Source: Blastomussa wellsi
Lineage: Eukaryota; Cnidaria; Anthozoa; Scleractinia; Plerogyridae
NCBI GenBank assembly: GCA_947652115.1
Contig: OX393568.1
Location: forward strand, 7,579,739 to 7,643,738
Direction of reading: 5' to 3'
DNA: 64,000 nucleotides
Part shown: positions 41,134 to 50,316 of the stretch, piece by piece
How the letters are laid out: each line of letters begins with the position of its first letter
Numbering within the stretch: the first letter of the stretch is position 1
The notes under the pieces: model-generated
The model's input: only the letters and a program-made list of their open reading frames with translations
Database searches by the model: none
What the model was told of the DNA's origin: nothing
Made by a program: the position numbers and the translations under genes

Positions 41134-42119
41134 GTTAACCGGCGGGAGAACAGTGTTAGGAGGGACAACCAGCAGCTCTTCCCGCACGAAACCCCACTTC
41201 GGGCCGTCGTGCAAATAGTAGACAACGGGCTCGTTTGGTTTCGTAACTGAACTTTTAATGTTGTAAACTTTCAAGGACCAAATCGGGTCAGTAGCCCGTT
41301 TAACACCACCTTCTAACTCACCGGGTTGGTAGAGGTAACGTACTTGTACAAGGGGTGGGAGTTTTTTTTCTTTTTCCCCCACAGGTCTAAGATAAGGAGT
41401 CGAGGGTTTTGCATAAACAGATTTTTCTTTAATGGCAAGCGAGGGCTTCTTGCCAGTAAGGCTGGTTACCTCGTTGTTCAGAGCGGAAACAACGTCAGGA
41501 AGCCTTTTCACCCACGCGGTGGACCGCTGGCCCTCAGGAAGATTCATTTCCACGGCGTACTGGTACTCAAACAAGCGCTCGGCGAGGGTGCGGTTGAAAC
41601 GTTCGACAATGGCCTGATCGCGGTGAATCTCAGGACGCCCGCGGCGGATGTATGTTTTATTTTTTTCCATTTCTTTTGTAACAGCTCCCATGAATTCACG
41701 GCCAGGGTCAACCTGCAGCATGCCTGGCCATTTCAGAGGAGAGCGTTTGTAAATCTTCTGAAAGGCCTGGGCAACCTCATCAGAATTTTTAGAAGTCAAG
41801 GGTTCCGCCTCTTTGTAGCGGCTAGCCACGTCGACAACAGTCAGCGCGTATTTGTAAACCTTTCTCCCGCGTGGCAGTTGTCGTGTGGCAAAAAAAGAAG
41901 GTCCGCCTGATGTACTGAGTTGGGTGTGGGAACGTCGAATTTTGGTCTAGGAATTCGCTTTGGCGCGGGCAGGTAAATCTGCCAGAGAGCTTGCTTGACC
42001 AGCCACTTCTTTGCGGTATCCTCCGGTACCTTGGCGGCCGCAGATAATTTTTTGATGGAAGCAATGCCTTTCCAAAAGCCACCAGGGCTGTAGTATACTT
42101 TTGCAAGTTTGGCGTCCAT
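41125..42119 (-). pseudogene. Polinton 2 retroviral-type integrase, one frameshift
   Basis: RVE-fold DDE integrase that inserts the element. The N-terminal helical domain begins MDAKLAKVYYSPGGFWKG. The first catalytic Asp is in VHQADLLFL (about 41920), the second in QVDPGREFMGA, and the Glu in QAIVERFNRTL with 34 residues between them. A C-terminal WSLKVYNIKS... plus DGPKWGFVREELLVVP region is chromo/SH3-like. The coding frame changes near 41893, just after the first Asp strand, by one missing base. ATG at 42119 directly follows a TTAATATA motif. Confidence 0.9.
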
Positions 42120-42140
42120 TATATTAAGTGGAGTAAAAGT

Positions 42141-42344
42141 TTAAGAGGTTAGCAAATTAACCAAAAGAGCTGGATCCGCGTTTCGGAGGAGATTTAATAG
42201 TTCAGGTTGAATTTTGACATCAGGATTTGTCTTTAAACTTGTTTTGTGGAAATAACCATGTCTTTCTGTCATCGCACAATTATTTTTGTATTTAACCTGG
42301 TCTTTTTTGCTTTGCGAAAACACACCATTTCTTCCTCGACCCAT
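42141..42344 (-). CDS. Small Polinton 2 protein (67 aa)
   Basis: Opens MGRGRNGVFSQSKKDQVKYK and closes PELLNLLRNADPALLVNLLTS, a Leu-rich amphipathic C-terminus. I do not recognise the family. Upstream ATATATAAG precedes the ATG by ~10 nt, as for its neighbours, which supports it as expressed. Lies between integrase and the TM protein at 42389. Confidence 0.5.
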   Translation of the reverse strand: MGRGRNGVFSQSKKDQVKYKNNCAMTERHGYFHKTSLKTNPDVKIQPELLNLLRNADPALLVNLLTS

Positions 42345-42388
42345 TTTAACTTATATATTTATTTCTTTAAAACGAAATCAAATTGGAG

Positions 42389-42811
42389 TTAAAGGAAGCG
42401 AAAAGCTGCGTAGCCCAGAGCAAGCGCCCCGGTACCAACAAAAAGGAGTTCACCATTTTTCTGCAGCTGGCTTGGTTGATAAAAATCAGAAAACTTCGGC
42501 TCTTTGGGGGGAATCATTTGCTCATCAGGATGCACCTTGTTGTAGAGTTTGAAAGCGTAGTCAGTGTTTGTGAAGTTCTGCCTGGCCTCTGCCTTTATCT
42601 GCGCGTTTGTCTGAATCCAGTCAAGAAGTTTGGTGCGGTCCCGCGAGTATTTGGCGTACGCAGCTTGATACGCCTCGAGAGCTTTATCATGACGCACTTT
42701 TTCTTCAAGCGCTTTATCTTCACCCCCAAAAGCCTTTGCGAGATAATTACCGCCGATGAAAGCGGCTGCGTTCAAAACAGCCCCGCCAACCATAATCGCT
42801 ATACTTGCCAT
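42389..42811 (-). CDS. Conserved Polinton protein with N- and C-terminal hydrophobic segments
   Basis: 140 residues. Hydrophobic start MASIAIMVGGAVLNAAAFIGGNYL (~1-24), a charged helical middle (EEKVRHDKALEAYQAAYAKYSRDRTKLLDW), a short PKEPKFSDFY segment and hydrophobic end LLFVGTGALALGYAAF. I recognise this as a recurrent protein of this Polinton lineage in animal genomes; function unknown, probably membrane or inner-capsid. TATATAAAC abuts the ATG. Confidence 0.65.
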   Translation of the reverse strand: MASIAIMVGGAVLNAAAFIGGNYLAKAFGGEDKALEEKVRHDKALEAYQAAYAKYSRDRTKLLDWIQTNAQIKAEARQNFTNTDYAFKLYNKVHPDEQMIPPKEPKFSDFYQPSQLQKNGELLFVGTGALALGYAAFRFL

Positions 42812-42843
42812 GTTTATATATTATGAAAGATATTTTCAAATGA

Positions 42844-43065
42844 TCAGACGCTGTTGGGAAGGATTTTTTGATCCTCCAGGTACTGCTTTAGCGCGATGCT
42901 GCCCGCCATCACACCTGTGAACATTGCGAAGTTTTCGATTGAATTAGAAGGGTCAGCTGTGAAACTTCTCTTGAACGCTTTTTTTGCAGCCCAGCCTATG
43001 CCAGCAGCAAGGCCGGTAAGAGTAGCGGCATCTATCACAGTTTTAACAAGCTTGTTCTCGGACAT
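42844..43065 (-). CDS. Conserved small Polinton membrane-type protein (73 aa)
   Basis: VIDAATLTGLAAGIGWAAKKAF forms a Gly/Ala-rich hydrophobic helix (residues ~10-31) and MFTGVMAGSIALKQYLEDQK a second (~49-67). A recurrent companion gene in this Polinton lineage. Its promoter motif is weak compared with neighbours (no TATATAA). Function unknown. Confidence 0.62.
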   Translation of the reverse strand: MSENKLVKTVIDAATLTGLAAGIGWAAKKAFKRSFTADPSNSIENFAMFTGVMAGSIALKQYLEDQKILPNSV

Positions 43066-43107
43066 TGTTGCTTATGGAGAGCAAAAAATAAATGTTTAAA
43101 TAAAAAA

Positions 43108-43308
43108 TTATTCAGAATCCTCATCATATCCGGGCTCCTCAGCTGGGTATCTTTCAGGCTCCACAGGTGGGTCTTTCATTTCATTGTAGGATTTTTCAAA
43201 TATATCGCAGACTGCATAATAAACTGTTCGGTTGAAATGTAACCACAAAAGTCCTATTCCAACAACGGCAGATTGTGATACTAAAAACTTGACAATGTCA
43301 AATTTCAT
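43108..43308 (-). CDS. Small single-pass membrane protein (66 aa)
   Basis: FLVSQSAVVGIGLLWLHFN (~8-26) is a likely membrane segment; the remainder is acidic and Pro-rich (DPPVEPERYPAEEPGYDEDSE). GATATAAC lies 4 nt before the ATG. No family recognised. Confidence 0.5.
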   Translation of the reverse strand: MKFDIVKFLVSQSAVVGIGLLWLHFNRTVYYAVCDIFEKSYNEMKDPPVEPERYPAEEPGYDEDSE

Positions 43309-43349
43309 TTTGTTATATCAACATAGAAAAATATATTCAAATGAAAAAT

Positions 43350-43850
43350 TCAATCCATGTAGCGAATTCCTTTTCTTGGCTGCGGCTGCGGTGGCTGCGG
43401 CAGAGGATCTGGTTCTTTTGGCTGCGGCTCCGGTGGAGATGCCTTTTTTTCCTTTCCGAAAAAAAAGGCTTTTATATCATCACGCTTGACATAAGTTGTT
43501 AAAAGAGTTGCGCCAATTCCGATGATAGCGATCCATTGGTTTGTGGTGAAACCCTCTGAATCGGCTGGAGCAGGCTTTGGTTCGGTTTCCGGCTCAGGAG
43601 CAGGATCAGGGGGAGCGGTTTCTTTTTTTGCCTGCTTGTTGTTTGCAATAATGATAGCCGCCGCATCTGCGGCTTTTTTCTGCGCTTCGCGGGCCAGCCG
43701 TGTTCTTTCGGCAACCATTTTCCCAGCAGCCACTCGCTTGGGATTTTTGGCAGGCTTTGTTGCCTGAGTTTGTGAAGTTACTTGGCTTTCCATTGGTTGC
43801 TGTGGTTCAGAGATTTCTTGAGCGGTCGGTTGCTTCTGTTCTTCAGCCAT
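43350..43850 (-). CDS. Polinton structural-type protein ending GIRYMD
   Basis: 166 residues: disordered Gln/Pro/Lys-rich N-terminus, a helical Arg/Ala-rich segment (KRVAAGKMVAERTRLAREAQKK), a hydrophobic segment TNQWIAIIGIGATLLTTYVKRDD (~103-125), Pro-rich spacer and the exact C-terminus KGIRYMD. Such a hydrophobic segment plus terminal xxIRxMD is a recurrent gene in this lineage. The same G-[IL]-RYMD motif occurs in the 548-residue protein at 47916-49562. Confidence 0.62.
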   Translation of the reverse strand: MAEEQKQPTAQEISEPQQPMESQVTSQTQATKPAKNPKRVAAGKMVAERTRLAREAQKKAADAAAIIIANNKQAKKETAPPDPAPEPETEPKPAPADSEGFTTNQWIAIIGIGATLLTTYVKRDDIKAFFFGKEKKASPPEPQPKEPDPLPQPPQPQPRKGIRYMD

Positions 43851-43921
43851 TGTTACTTTGAAACAAATTTATATTTAATTAAAAAAAATTTTTGTGAGGA
43901 ATTGCTGGCTTTCTGAGTAAT

Positions 43922-44468
43922 TATTCAGCGGTTGGTGGGCTTTGCTCAATAATTTCTTCCGATTTTGCTTTCAAATCAATGTGTTTTGTTGTGATCAGAG
44001 CTGCGTTTGCCACAGCGAGAAAACGACCGCACTTTAAAGACATGCTGCCTGCCAGGTTAGACAGCTCTTTGTTGATGATGTAGTCATTTCTGAGTTCTTT
44101 TTGATAAGCATCGATCGATCTTTGACGTCGACTGCCATTCCGACGGCTTTGGATACAAGATAAATGAAGCTGTCGATCAAGCTGTCGGTTGTCTTTGAGC
44201 CCACGTATGTCTCGTACCGTTTTGTGTATTTCTCGACCTCTTTGTCGCTTAGGCGCTTCACATTCTCGTGTGTTAACTGCACCCCGATGGCTTCTTTTGC
44301 TTTCCCTGTAGACACCAGCACGGCTAGCTGCTCACGAAGTGCAGGAATATCAGGCTGCGTTGAAAATGTATTGCCGGGCGCGCTCGTTGGCTCAGCTTCA
44401 AGCAAGCTCATAACGTCAGTCGTTAGAGATTCTTCAATTTCTGGGGTTAATTCGATTGGATTTGCCAT
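43922..44468 (-). pseudogene. Conserved Polinton helical protein, one frameshift
   Basis: Acidic N-terminus (LTPEIEESLTTDVMSLLEAE), then the conserved block GKAKEAIGVQLTHENVKRLSD and EKYTKRYETYVGSKTTDSLIDS, a widespread Polinton accessory family. In the A-run near 44105 one base is missing, so the open frame stops at 44034. The other frame continues with family-like sequence (ELSNLAGSMSLKCGRFLAVA type content) to a stop at 43922-43924. Function unknown. Lies directly downstream of the ATPase; AAATATAAA abuts the ATG. Confidence 0.7.
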
Positions 44469-44481
44469 TTTATATTTATTG

Positions 44482-45090
44482 CTAATTTTTTAAATGAGAT
44501 TTTTTTATTCCGTAAGGGTCCCGAAGTAAGAACACAAGGTAGGAAAACTTATTTTTTTTCAGCCATGAAATGTAATCTTTGTACTCATCTTGAGAAAGTT
44601 CGCCGGCGTAATCTTCAAAAATCGCTTTCAAAGTCTTCCCTGCGGGAGTGTAAAAAAGCACAACTGCCCCAATGTTTTCGCGGAAAGAAGCCGTTATGCT
44701 GGTCATCGTTTGGGTGACCACCCACACGCTTAGCCCTGTGTGGCGAGCGCTGAACGCAAGTTTGACCAGCTCGCCTGTTCGCTTTTTTACATCTTTCGAG
44801 GCTGCGCAGTCATCAAGGATAATGAGCGTGTTGGTGCCCTCGAAAAGCCAGGAAACAAGCCTCAACCAGCCCTCAACCCATTCCTGTTCGCAAATGATAA
44901 CATAAAAACGCAGGTCCGCCTCGGCGAAGCGGTGAAAAGTCTTGTTATACGCAAATGTCGGGCAGATGAGCACGATAAAGTCGAACTTGCCACGGAAAGG
45001 GCCGCGGAGCTGATCAACCACAAACTTTGATTTTCCCGAATTAGTCGGTCCAATTACGAGAGCGTTAAACGGTATGTTGTCGGGATCCAT
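44482..45090 (-). CDS. Polinton 2 packaging ATPase
   Basis: 202 residues, FtsK/A32-type. Walker A ALVIGPTNSGKSKFV (~11-25), Walker B NTLIILDDCAASKD (~86-99), and SARHTGLSVWVVTQT (~113-127) as the sensor region; ENIGAVVLFYTPAG follows. Intact. GATATAGAAA abuts the ATG. Next to the major capsid gene, the normal Polinton order. Confidence 0.9.
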   Translation of the reverse strand: MDPDNIPFNALVIGPTNSGKSKFVVDQLRGPFRGKFDFIVLICPTFAYNKTFHRFAEADLRFYVIICEQEWVEGWLRLVSWLFEGTNTLIILDDCAASKDVKKRTGELVKLAFSARHTGLSVWVVTQTMTSITASFRENIGAVVLFYTPAGKTLKAIFEDYAGELSQDEYKDYISWLKKNKFSYLVFLLRDPYGIKKSHLKN

Positions 45091-45098
45091 TTTCTATA

Positions 45099-46352
45099 TC
45101 AGAACTGCACAGATTCTAATTGCTGCCCCATTATATTCATTTGCGAGTCACTGATAACAAAGACGTGGCAGTTCACGTTGCCTGAGTTTTTGGCATTCCG
45201 CTCGAGTTCAAGCTGGACTCCATCTTGTGTGTTTACAAGCCGCGTGCCGCTTCCGTGCATTTGATGACTTTCCATTGAGCGAAGATCTATCAGAAGCCCG
45301 AACTTGTTTTCGGTGTAAAACTTTTTCAGATTCATGTTCGGTGTTTTGTTTTTTGACTTACCAAAGAAGCGGTCAACTTCACCCCAGATATCCTTTCCTT
45401 CGATGCCGTTATTGTAAATCATGTTGGGCTTGCCGTTCACCGTAACGGTGACTTTTGTCAGGTCTGGGTTGAAGTACTTTTCTGAATCCCTGGTGCCGGC
45501 TAAATAGGGCTCAACGAAAAGGAGAAGAAGACCTTTCAGGGACCTTCTCTGCGAGTTTACTCTGAAGTTTATCCTTGTGTCAGTGCCTTTTGAGAAGGTG
45601 TGCACAAATGGCCGCTCAACATGATCGTAAAAGAATTCCTTCCCTGAGGAGTATAAAACACTGCGCGCGTCTTCCGCCAAGGTCTTGCTCCTAATCATTT
45701 CGTACTCGAGCTGGATGTTTGTCAGCTTGTATTTCAGTTTTGTTTCGTCAGAGCCTTTTACAACTTGCGAGGCCGGCGCAAGGGTAAGCTCAAACATGAG
45801 GTCGTGGTAAAGAGCTTTGGGGTAGAAAACGCCGTGGTCGGTCAGGATCTGGTGGTCCAGTCGTATTCGATATTTTGTTCCGAAAACATTGTTAAGCGCC
45901 GTTTCAGCGGCGACGCCTGAGGTTTTTTTATCCCCCGCATTTGAGCGGATCTTGCAGAGGTCCTCAGTCTGAATACCCTCGAGCAGCATGTTGTCCCGCT
46001 CCTCCTGCGAGAGGAAAAGGTCCTCCCAGATCTTGAAAATGTCATACCCCACCGTGTCCTGAAGTTTGGTGCCAGCGTACTTCACAACCATCTTGTCGAC
46101 CAGAGCACGGGTGACGTTTTGTACGAGGAAGTTGCTGGCGTGCCCTCCAGCCAGGTCGATGTCAAAGAGAAGTGAGATCGAGCCTGGCACGAGGACCTCG
46201 TTCTCATTCAGCTTGGGCACGTAAACATTTAACATCTCGCCGGGGTTGGCTTCGCTGGGATTAAAAGTGATGCGCTTGAACGTGCGCTCGGCTTTCATTC
46301 CGCCTGAAATTTTTTCTTCGTTCGTTGGTCGAAGGTTTGCTTGCACAGACAT
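45099..46352 (-). CDS. Polinton 2 major capsid protein
   Basis: 417 residues from the ATG at 46352 (the longer frame upstream lies in promoter-like sequence, and TTATATAAAC abuts this ATG). Contains PSEANPGEMLNVYVPKLNEN, VPGSISLLFDIDLAGGHASN, NVTRALVDKMVVKYAGTKLQ, RIRLDHQILTDHGVFYPKALY and KLTNIQLEYEMIRSKTLA, the signature blocks of a widespread metazoan Polinton capsid protein (double jelly roll). Sequence is unlike the hexon-like protein of Polinton 1. Intact; C-terminus MNIMGQQLESVQF. Divergent from the gene at 46414 with only 61 bp between starts. Confidence 0.85.
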   Translation of the reverse strand: MSVQANLRPTNEEKISGGMKAERTFKRITFNPSEANPGEMLNVYVPKLNENEVLVPGSISLLFDIDLAGGHASNFLVQNVTRALVDKMVVKYAGTKLQDTVGYDIFKIWEDLFLSQEERDNMLLEGIQTEDLCKIRSNAGDKKTSGVAAETALNNVFGTKYRIRLDHQILTDHGVFYPKALYHDLMFELTLAPASQVVKGSDETKLKYKLTNIQLEYEMIRSKTLAEDARSVLYSSGKEFFYDHVERPFVHTFSKGTDTRINFRVNSQRRSLKGLLLLFVEPYLAGTRDSEKYFNPDLTKVTVTVNGKPNMIYNNGIEGKDIWGEVDRFFGKSKNKTPNMNLKKFYTENKFGLLIDLRSMESHQMHGSGTRLVNTQDGVQLELERNAKNSGNVNCHVFVISDSQMNIMGQQLESVQF

Positions 46353-46413
46353 GTTTATATAACTCCGGGCTTTTATATTTAAATAAAAAATAATTTCAAA
46401 ATATAATTTCGCG

Positions 46414-47919
46414 ATGGCTGAAGGTGGCTTTGATGACAGAGACCCTCTCTTGGAACATACAGACGATCGTGACGACGATCGTGACGACGACAATGATGAT
46501 GGTGAAACAACATTTCCGTTTCAGCCTAACGGGGCATCCACACCTGGGCCTCAAGGTCAACAGATTGAGATGCAGACAATGTCTCACGAGAAAAGCGGGC
46601 TGCCACAAACTTCTTATACCGAGACCAATTTTGGTGGAAGATCTGTAACAACTGAGGAGATTGAAATAAGATTTGCAGCTTTAAAAAGAAGAAACTCAAC
46701 AACAGGTTTACTTAACACATCAAAAGTTGATGAAATTGAAGAACCTTTTTTAAGCAAATATTATAAAATTGAACAACTTTTAAGCGAAGATGATCAAAAA
46801 ATTGAAATCGAAAAGATAAAAGATTTCATCAAAAAAATATATCCAAATGCTGACTTAACTAAATTTCCAATTAAGTTTTCCAGTAAAAAATTTATGGATA
46901 TTGTTGCCATTGGCCCCAAGGGTGGTGAAACTAAGATAGCTTTAGATGATGGCAGCGGTTTACGTCAAGATTTCTTAAACAAAACTTACGTCAAAAATGT
47001 TCTTGGCAAGCCAGCTGCAACTTTACTGGAGGAAGAAAATGTTAAAATAAAAGCAAGCAAACAGACATTAAGAGAAGCTCAAAAAGAAGCTCAAATGGCT
47101 GAAAAGATCTTTTCAGGATTAGTTGAAGCCAAACAAAAAGAAAAAGATTTATTAAATAAAATCGAGCAAACAAAGGCTAAAAAAGAACAACTTGGTTCAG
47201 ATGTTGAAAATGAAGCAGAATTGAAACGACTGCAGCAACTGGAAAAGAATTATAAAAAAGATTTACAAAATAACAAAAAGGAGGTGGCAGCCCTTGAGAA
47301 ACAAGTGAAAGATAAAGAAAAGAAACAAACCCGGGTCGATAAACTCAGTAAAAGCCTTGCTGAGGAAGAAGAAAAAAGAAACACCATGGAAGAAAGACTC
47401 AACACCACAAAAACTTTTGATGAATTGAATGAACAAAAAGCAGAACTTGAAAACAAAAATAAAGAAGACAAAGCAATTATCGATGATGAAAACGCTTCAC
47501 CTTCTGAAAAAGAAGCTGCCGAGGAGAGAATTGCAGAAAGACAAGAGGAGCTTGCCAGGTTGGCAACACAAATTGAAGAAAGAGAAAGAGCCATGCCGCT
47601 TCGTGAGCGTGTAAAAGAGATTTTCAAAAAACACGGTGTGACAGTGGCATCAATCCTTCTTGCTGCTGGTGCCACGATTGGTGCTGTAATTGGCTCAATT
47701 ACCAACGCTTTGAAATCGATGGGCAAAGCTTTGGGAAACGGGCTAAAAGCTATTGGGAAAAAAACAGCCTCCCTTCTTCCTGGACTAATTGGCTCGATTG
47801 TTTCTTTTCTTTTCAAAACAGCTGGCCAGGCAATTGGTTTTCTGGCAGAACACACATGGCTGTTAATTTTGGCTGTTGTGGCCTTTTTGGTTGAGGGCCA
47901 GATCAAAAAGCAGCGTTAA
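46414..47919 (+). CDS. Large coiled-coil protein with C-terminal membrane segments
   Basis: 501 residues. Acidic N-terminus with DDRD repeats; folded region ~85-205 (EEPFLSKYYKIEQLL..., FPIKFSSKKFMDIVAIGPKG); long coiled coil ~215-395; C-terminal hydrophobic region HGVTVASILLAAGATIGAVI, SLLPGLIGSIVSFLFKTAG and WLLILAVVAFLVEGQ. I recognise the C-terminal region as a recurrent feature of this Polinton lineage. It may be a membrane-interacting virion protein, which is inference. Stop overlaps the convergent gene at 47916 by 4 bp. Confidence 0.68.
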   Translation: MAEGGFDDRDPLLEHTDDRDDDRDDDNDDGETTFPFQPNGASTPGPQGQQIEMQTMSHEKSGLPQTSYTETNFGGRSVTTEEIEIRFAALKRRNSTTGLLNTSKVDEIEEPFLSKYYKIEQLLSEDDQKIEIEKIKDFIKKIYPNADLTKFPIKFSSKKFMDIVAIGPKGGETKIALDDGSGLRQDFLNKTYVKNVLGKPAATLLEEENVKIKASKQTLREAQKEAQMAEKIFSGLVEAKQKEKDLLNKIEQTKAKKEQLGSDVENEAELKRLQQLEKNYKKDLQNNKKEVAALEKQVKDKEKKQTRVDKLSKSLAEEEEKRNTMEERLNTTKTFDELNEQKAELENKNKEDKAIIDDENASPSEKEAAEERIAERQEELARLATQIEERERAMPLRERVKEIFKKHGVTVASILLAAGATIGAVIGSITNALKSMGKALGNGLKAIGKKTASLLPGLIGSIVSFLFKTAGQAIGFLAEHTWLLILAVVAFLVEGQIKKQR

Positions 47920-49562
47920 CGGAATTTCCATAATACCAAACCAGCAACTGCCACCGCTCCGACTACCACAATTGTTTTGTTTACATCATGAGACTCACTG
48001 CCCGAGCCGGCCGTGGGCACTGGCTCTTCTGTTGTTGTTGGAGTTTTGACAGCAGGCTCTGGTTCTTTTTTGCTTTCAGCTGTGGCTGCTTTGTGAATAG
48101 GATTGGAAGGATGGCTGTTCGGTGGGTTAATTTTTGATTTTTCGCCATCCATGTACCGAAGGCCCGCTTTTTTTGTGCTTGTGTTAACTTCGTTGTTAAT
48201 TCCCAGTTTAATGCCCGGCCCCGCTTGTTTGAGCTGGTTGTTGTAGCCCACAACGCTTTCTGTGTTGATCACCATATTCCCGGGCATTAACCATGCGCCC
48301 GGGCACACAGCCATATTGAGTCTGACTTTTGCCTCGTCCACAGCCAGCTGATAACGCTGCACGCTTTTTGCCAGGTCGGGCTGTCTTATCGCGTCTTCAA
48401 CTAGGACCAAAAACTCACTCTGCGCCTCCTTCGCCCTTCCTCCGGATCCTTGAATACTTGACCTCACGTTAACCTGCGCTCCCAGGATGCAGTAAACAAA
48501 AGCCTCTATTGATTGGTTTATTCTTGACAAACCCGCCTGAGTCAGACCTTCTGATGCGTTGGGGCAAAACCAGTCAGCTTGTGCATTGGCAGAGCCATCA
48601 GGCTCTATGTAATAAATCAAGTTACCTTTGCTCCCAGAACCCCCTTCGTCTGAAAACTTATTGTACCCTCCTGGGTAACTGGTTGAAGCTTTTGCTGGTC
48701 CTACATTTGTAACATAAATGTAAACGTCTCCAAGACCATTATTTGCTGGTCTTGTGAAACGAAAATCACTCGAAGGACTTACCCCAAACTCTGCACATAT
48801 TCTTTTGTATGAAGCCACGTCATATGGGTTATTATACAGTTCAAATGTTGGGTCTCCTGGCAAGGCGCTTATGCTTTGAATTCCTCCCATCTGAAACAAT
48901 ATTCTCCTGATTGTAAAATAAACGTGAAACAGGTAAAAATTGTACACATTTTGAGGCAAACCCAGAGCTGAGTGGTCTTTATCAAAAATCTCGCGGCTAA
49001 CACCGCAAGCTGTTGTTGCGCAGAAGACAGCAAAGTTAAGCTGCTGAGGCCAGTAAGACATTTCAGGCCCTGCTAGCCATTGCCTGGACTCTTTCCCTGA
49101 ATGGTGAGTAAGTTTTGTTTTTTGGAATATTTCCCTGAATTTTGTTGTGAAATATTGGTCAGGCGTAACATATATTTTGATATTGTTGTTAAATATTTTT
49201 TTCAGACTTGGCGCGGCTTCGTGAAAGCCTTCTGCTGGGATAGGCAAAGAAGGTTTGCCTTTTACAGGTGTAAGCTGCATTGGAAAATTTTCATTTAATC
49301 CAAGGGCGGCTTTCATTTGGGAACTCCAAAATTTTTTATCTGATCCGAAAACGCTTTGCGTAAAGCCGGGACCTGCTTTGAAAAAAATTTCCGCTGATTC
49401 ACCGTGCTTTTCATCAAACTGCACTTGTGCTTCAAATCTTTTTTTGTCAGCGTGGGGGTAATATTTGTCAAATTTTGCCCAAGCTTTCGTTTTTGCCTCT
49501 TTTGCTTTTTTGTCGGCAATCGCTGAAGCCAGCCACGCGTACTTCGACATATTGTTGTCCAT
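47916..49562 (-). CDS. Large structural-type protein with C-terminal membrane anchor
   Basis: 548 residues, intact. N-terminal Ala/Lys-rich helix, then a long folded region (e.g. YWPQQLNFAVFCATTACGVS, YNFYLFHVYFTIRRILFQM, SRINQSIEAFVYCILGAQVN) and an internal KKAGLRYMDG motif at about residue 468. A Pro/Thr/Glu-rich linker and a final hydrophobic segment TIVVVGAVAVAGLVLWKF follow. Recurrent in this Polinton lineage; role unknown, plausibly a virion surface or vertex protein. TAATATAAA abuts the ATG; promoter shared with the divergent penton-type gene (53 bp apart). Confidence 0.6.
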   Translation of the reverse strand: MDNNMSKYAWLASAIADKKAKEAKTKAWAKFDKYYPHADKKRFEAQVQFDEKHGESAEIFFKAGPGFTQSVFGSDKKFWSSQMKAALGLNENFPMQLTPVKGKPSLPIPAEGFHEAAPSLKKIFNNNIKIYVTPDQYFTTKFREIFQKTKLTHHSGKESRQWLAGPEMSYWPQQLNFAVFCATTACGVSREIFDKDHSALGLPQNVYNFYLFHVYFTIRRILFQMGGIQSISALPGDPTFELYNNPYDVASYKRICAEFGVSPSSDFRFTRPANNGLGDVYIYVTNVGPAKASTSYPGGYNKFSDEGGSGSKGNLIYYIEPDGSANAQADWFCPNASEGLTQAGLSRINQSIEAFVYCILGAQVNVRSSIQGSGGRAKEAQSEFLVLVEDAIRQPDLAKSVQRYQLAVDEAKVRLNMAVCPGAWLMPGNMVINTESVVGYNNQLKQAGPGIKLGINNEVNTSTKKAGLRYMDGEKSKINPPNSHPSNPIHKAATAESKKEPEPAVKTPTTTEEPVPTAGSGSESHDVNKTIVVVGAVAVAGLVLWKFR

Positions 49563-49615
49563 TTTATATTAATTAAATATATTTTCAATTAAATATATTT
49601 TCTTTTTATATAAAA

Positions 49616-50284
49616 ATGGTTGTGCTCACGATCAACGCCCCTTCAAACGACTACACTTTTTATTTCGACCATCCAATTCCAAACCCAAATAATATCAGGC
49701 TTTTGAGCTGCTCGCTTTACAATTCGTGGTTTAATTTTAAGGGTGGAACGGTCACGTTAATAGATAAAGAGCAAGATTATAGAAAATTCGAGACTAATTT
49801 ACTACCCGGTTTTTACACCATTGAGACTTTTGTTGAAGCTTTAAAGAAAGCCTTAAAAATATACGAAAACATAAATTTTACAGATGCCGACACGCCCGCG
49901 GGCGTGCTGATTCTTCAAAATAAAGATTCTAATCGAATCAATATAAATTTCAGCGAGGAATTTGCCAAACTGTTTGATATTGAAGAAACTTTATCAGTGT
50001 TTAGATTTAACAAAAAACACTGCCTATCTACTTATTTTATTCACTGTGACCTTGATGACAGACAGAAAAATTTTCTCAATGGAAAACCGTCAAGTATTTT
50101 AGCTCGATTCGACTTAAGAGGTAATCCGTATGAAAAAATCTCTTACAAGTCAGATACAAATATCTTGCGTGACACTTCTTCTGGTCAATATGTAAACGGT
50201 TTGACATTATCAGTTAGAGATGAACTCGGAGAGTTATTAAATTTCAATGGATTCCCTCTTGAATTTGAATTAGAAATACTTTAA
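49616..50284 (+). CDS. Polinton 2 penton-type minor capsid protein
   Basis: 222 residues. N-terminal strands INAPSNDYTFYFDHPIPNPNN, then LPGFYTIETFVEALKKAL, and the C-terminal block NGKPSSILARFDLRGNPYEK, ...LTLSVRDELGELLNFNGFPLEFELEI, a jelly-roll C-terminus typical of Polinton minor capsid (penton) proteins. Intact. TATATAAAA directly precedes the ATG. Confidence 0.75.
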   Translation: MVVLTINAPSNDYTFYFDHPIPNPNNIRLLSCSLYNSWFNFKGGTVTLIDKEQDYRKFETNLLPGFYTIETFVEALKKALKIYENINFTDADTPAGVLILQNKDSNRININFSEEFAKLFDIEETLSVFRFNKKHCLSTYFIHCDLDDRQKNFLNGKPSSILARFDLRGNPYEKISYKSDTNILRDTSSGQYVNGLTLSVRDELGELLNFNGFPLEFELEIL

Positions 50285-50316
50285 CAATTAAAAATAAAAT
50301 CTGCCTTTTATATGTG

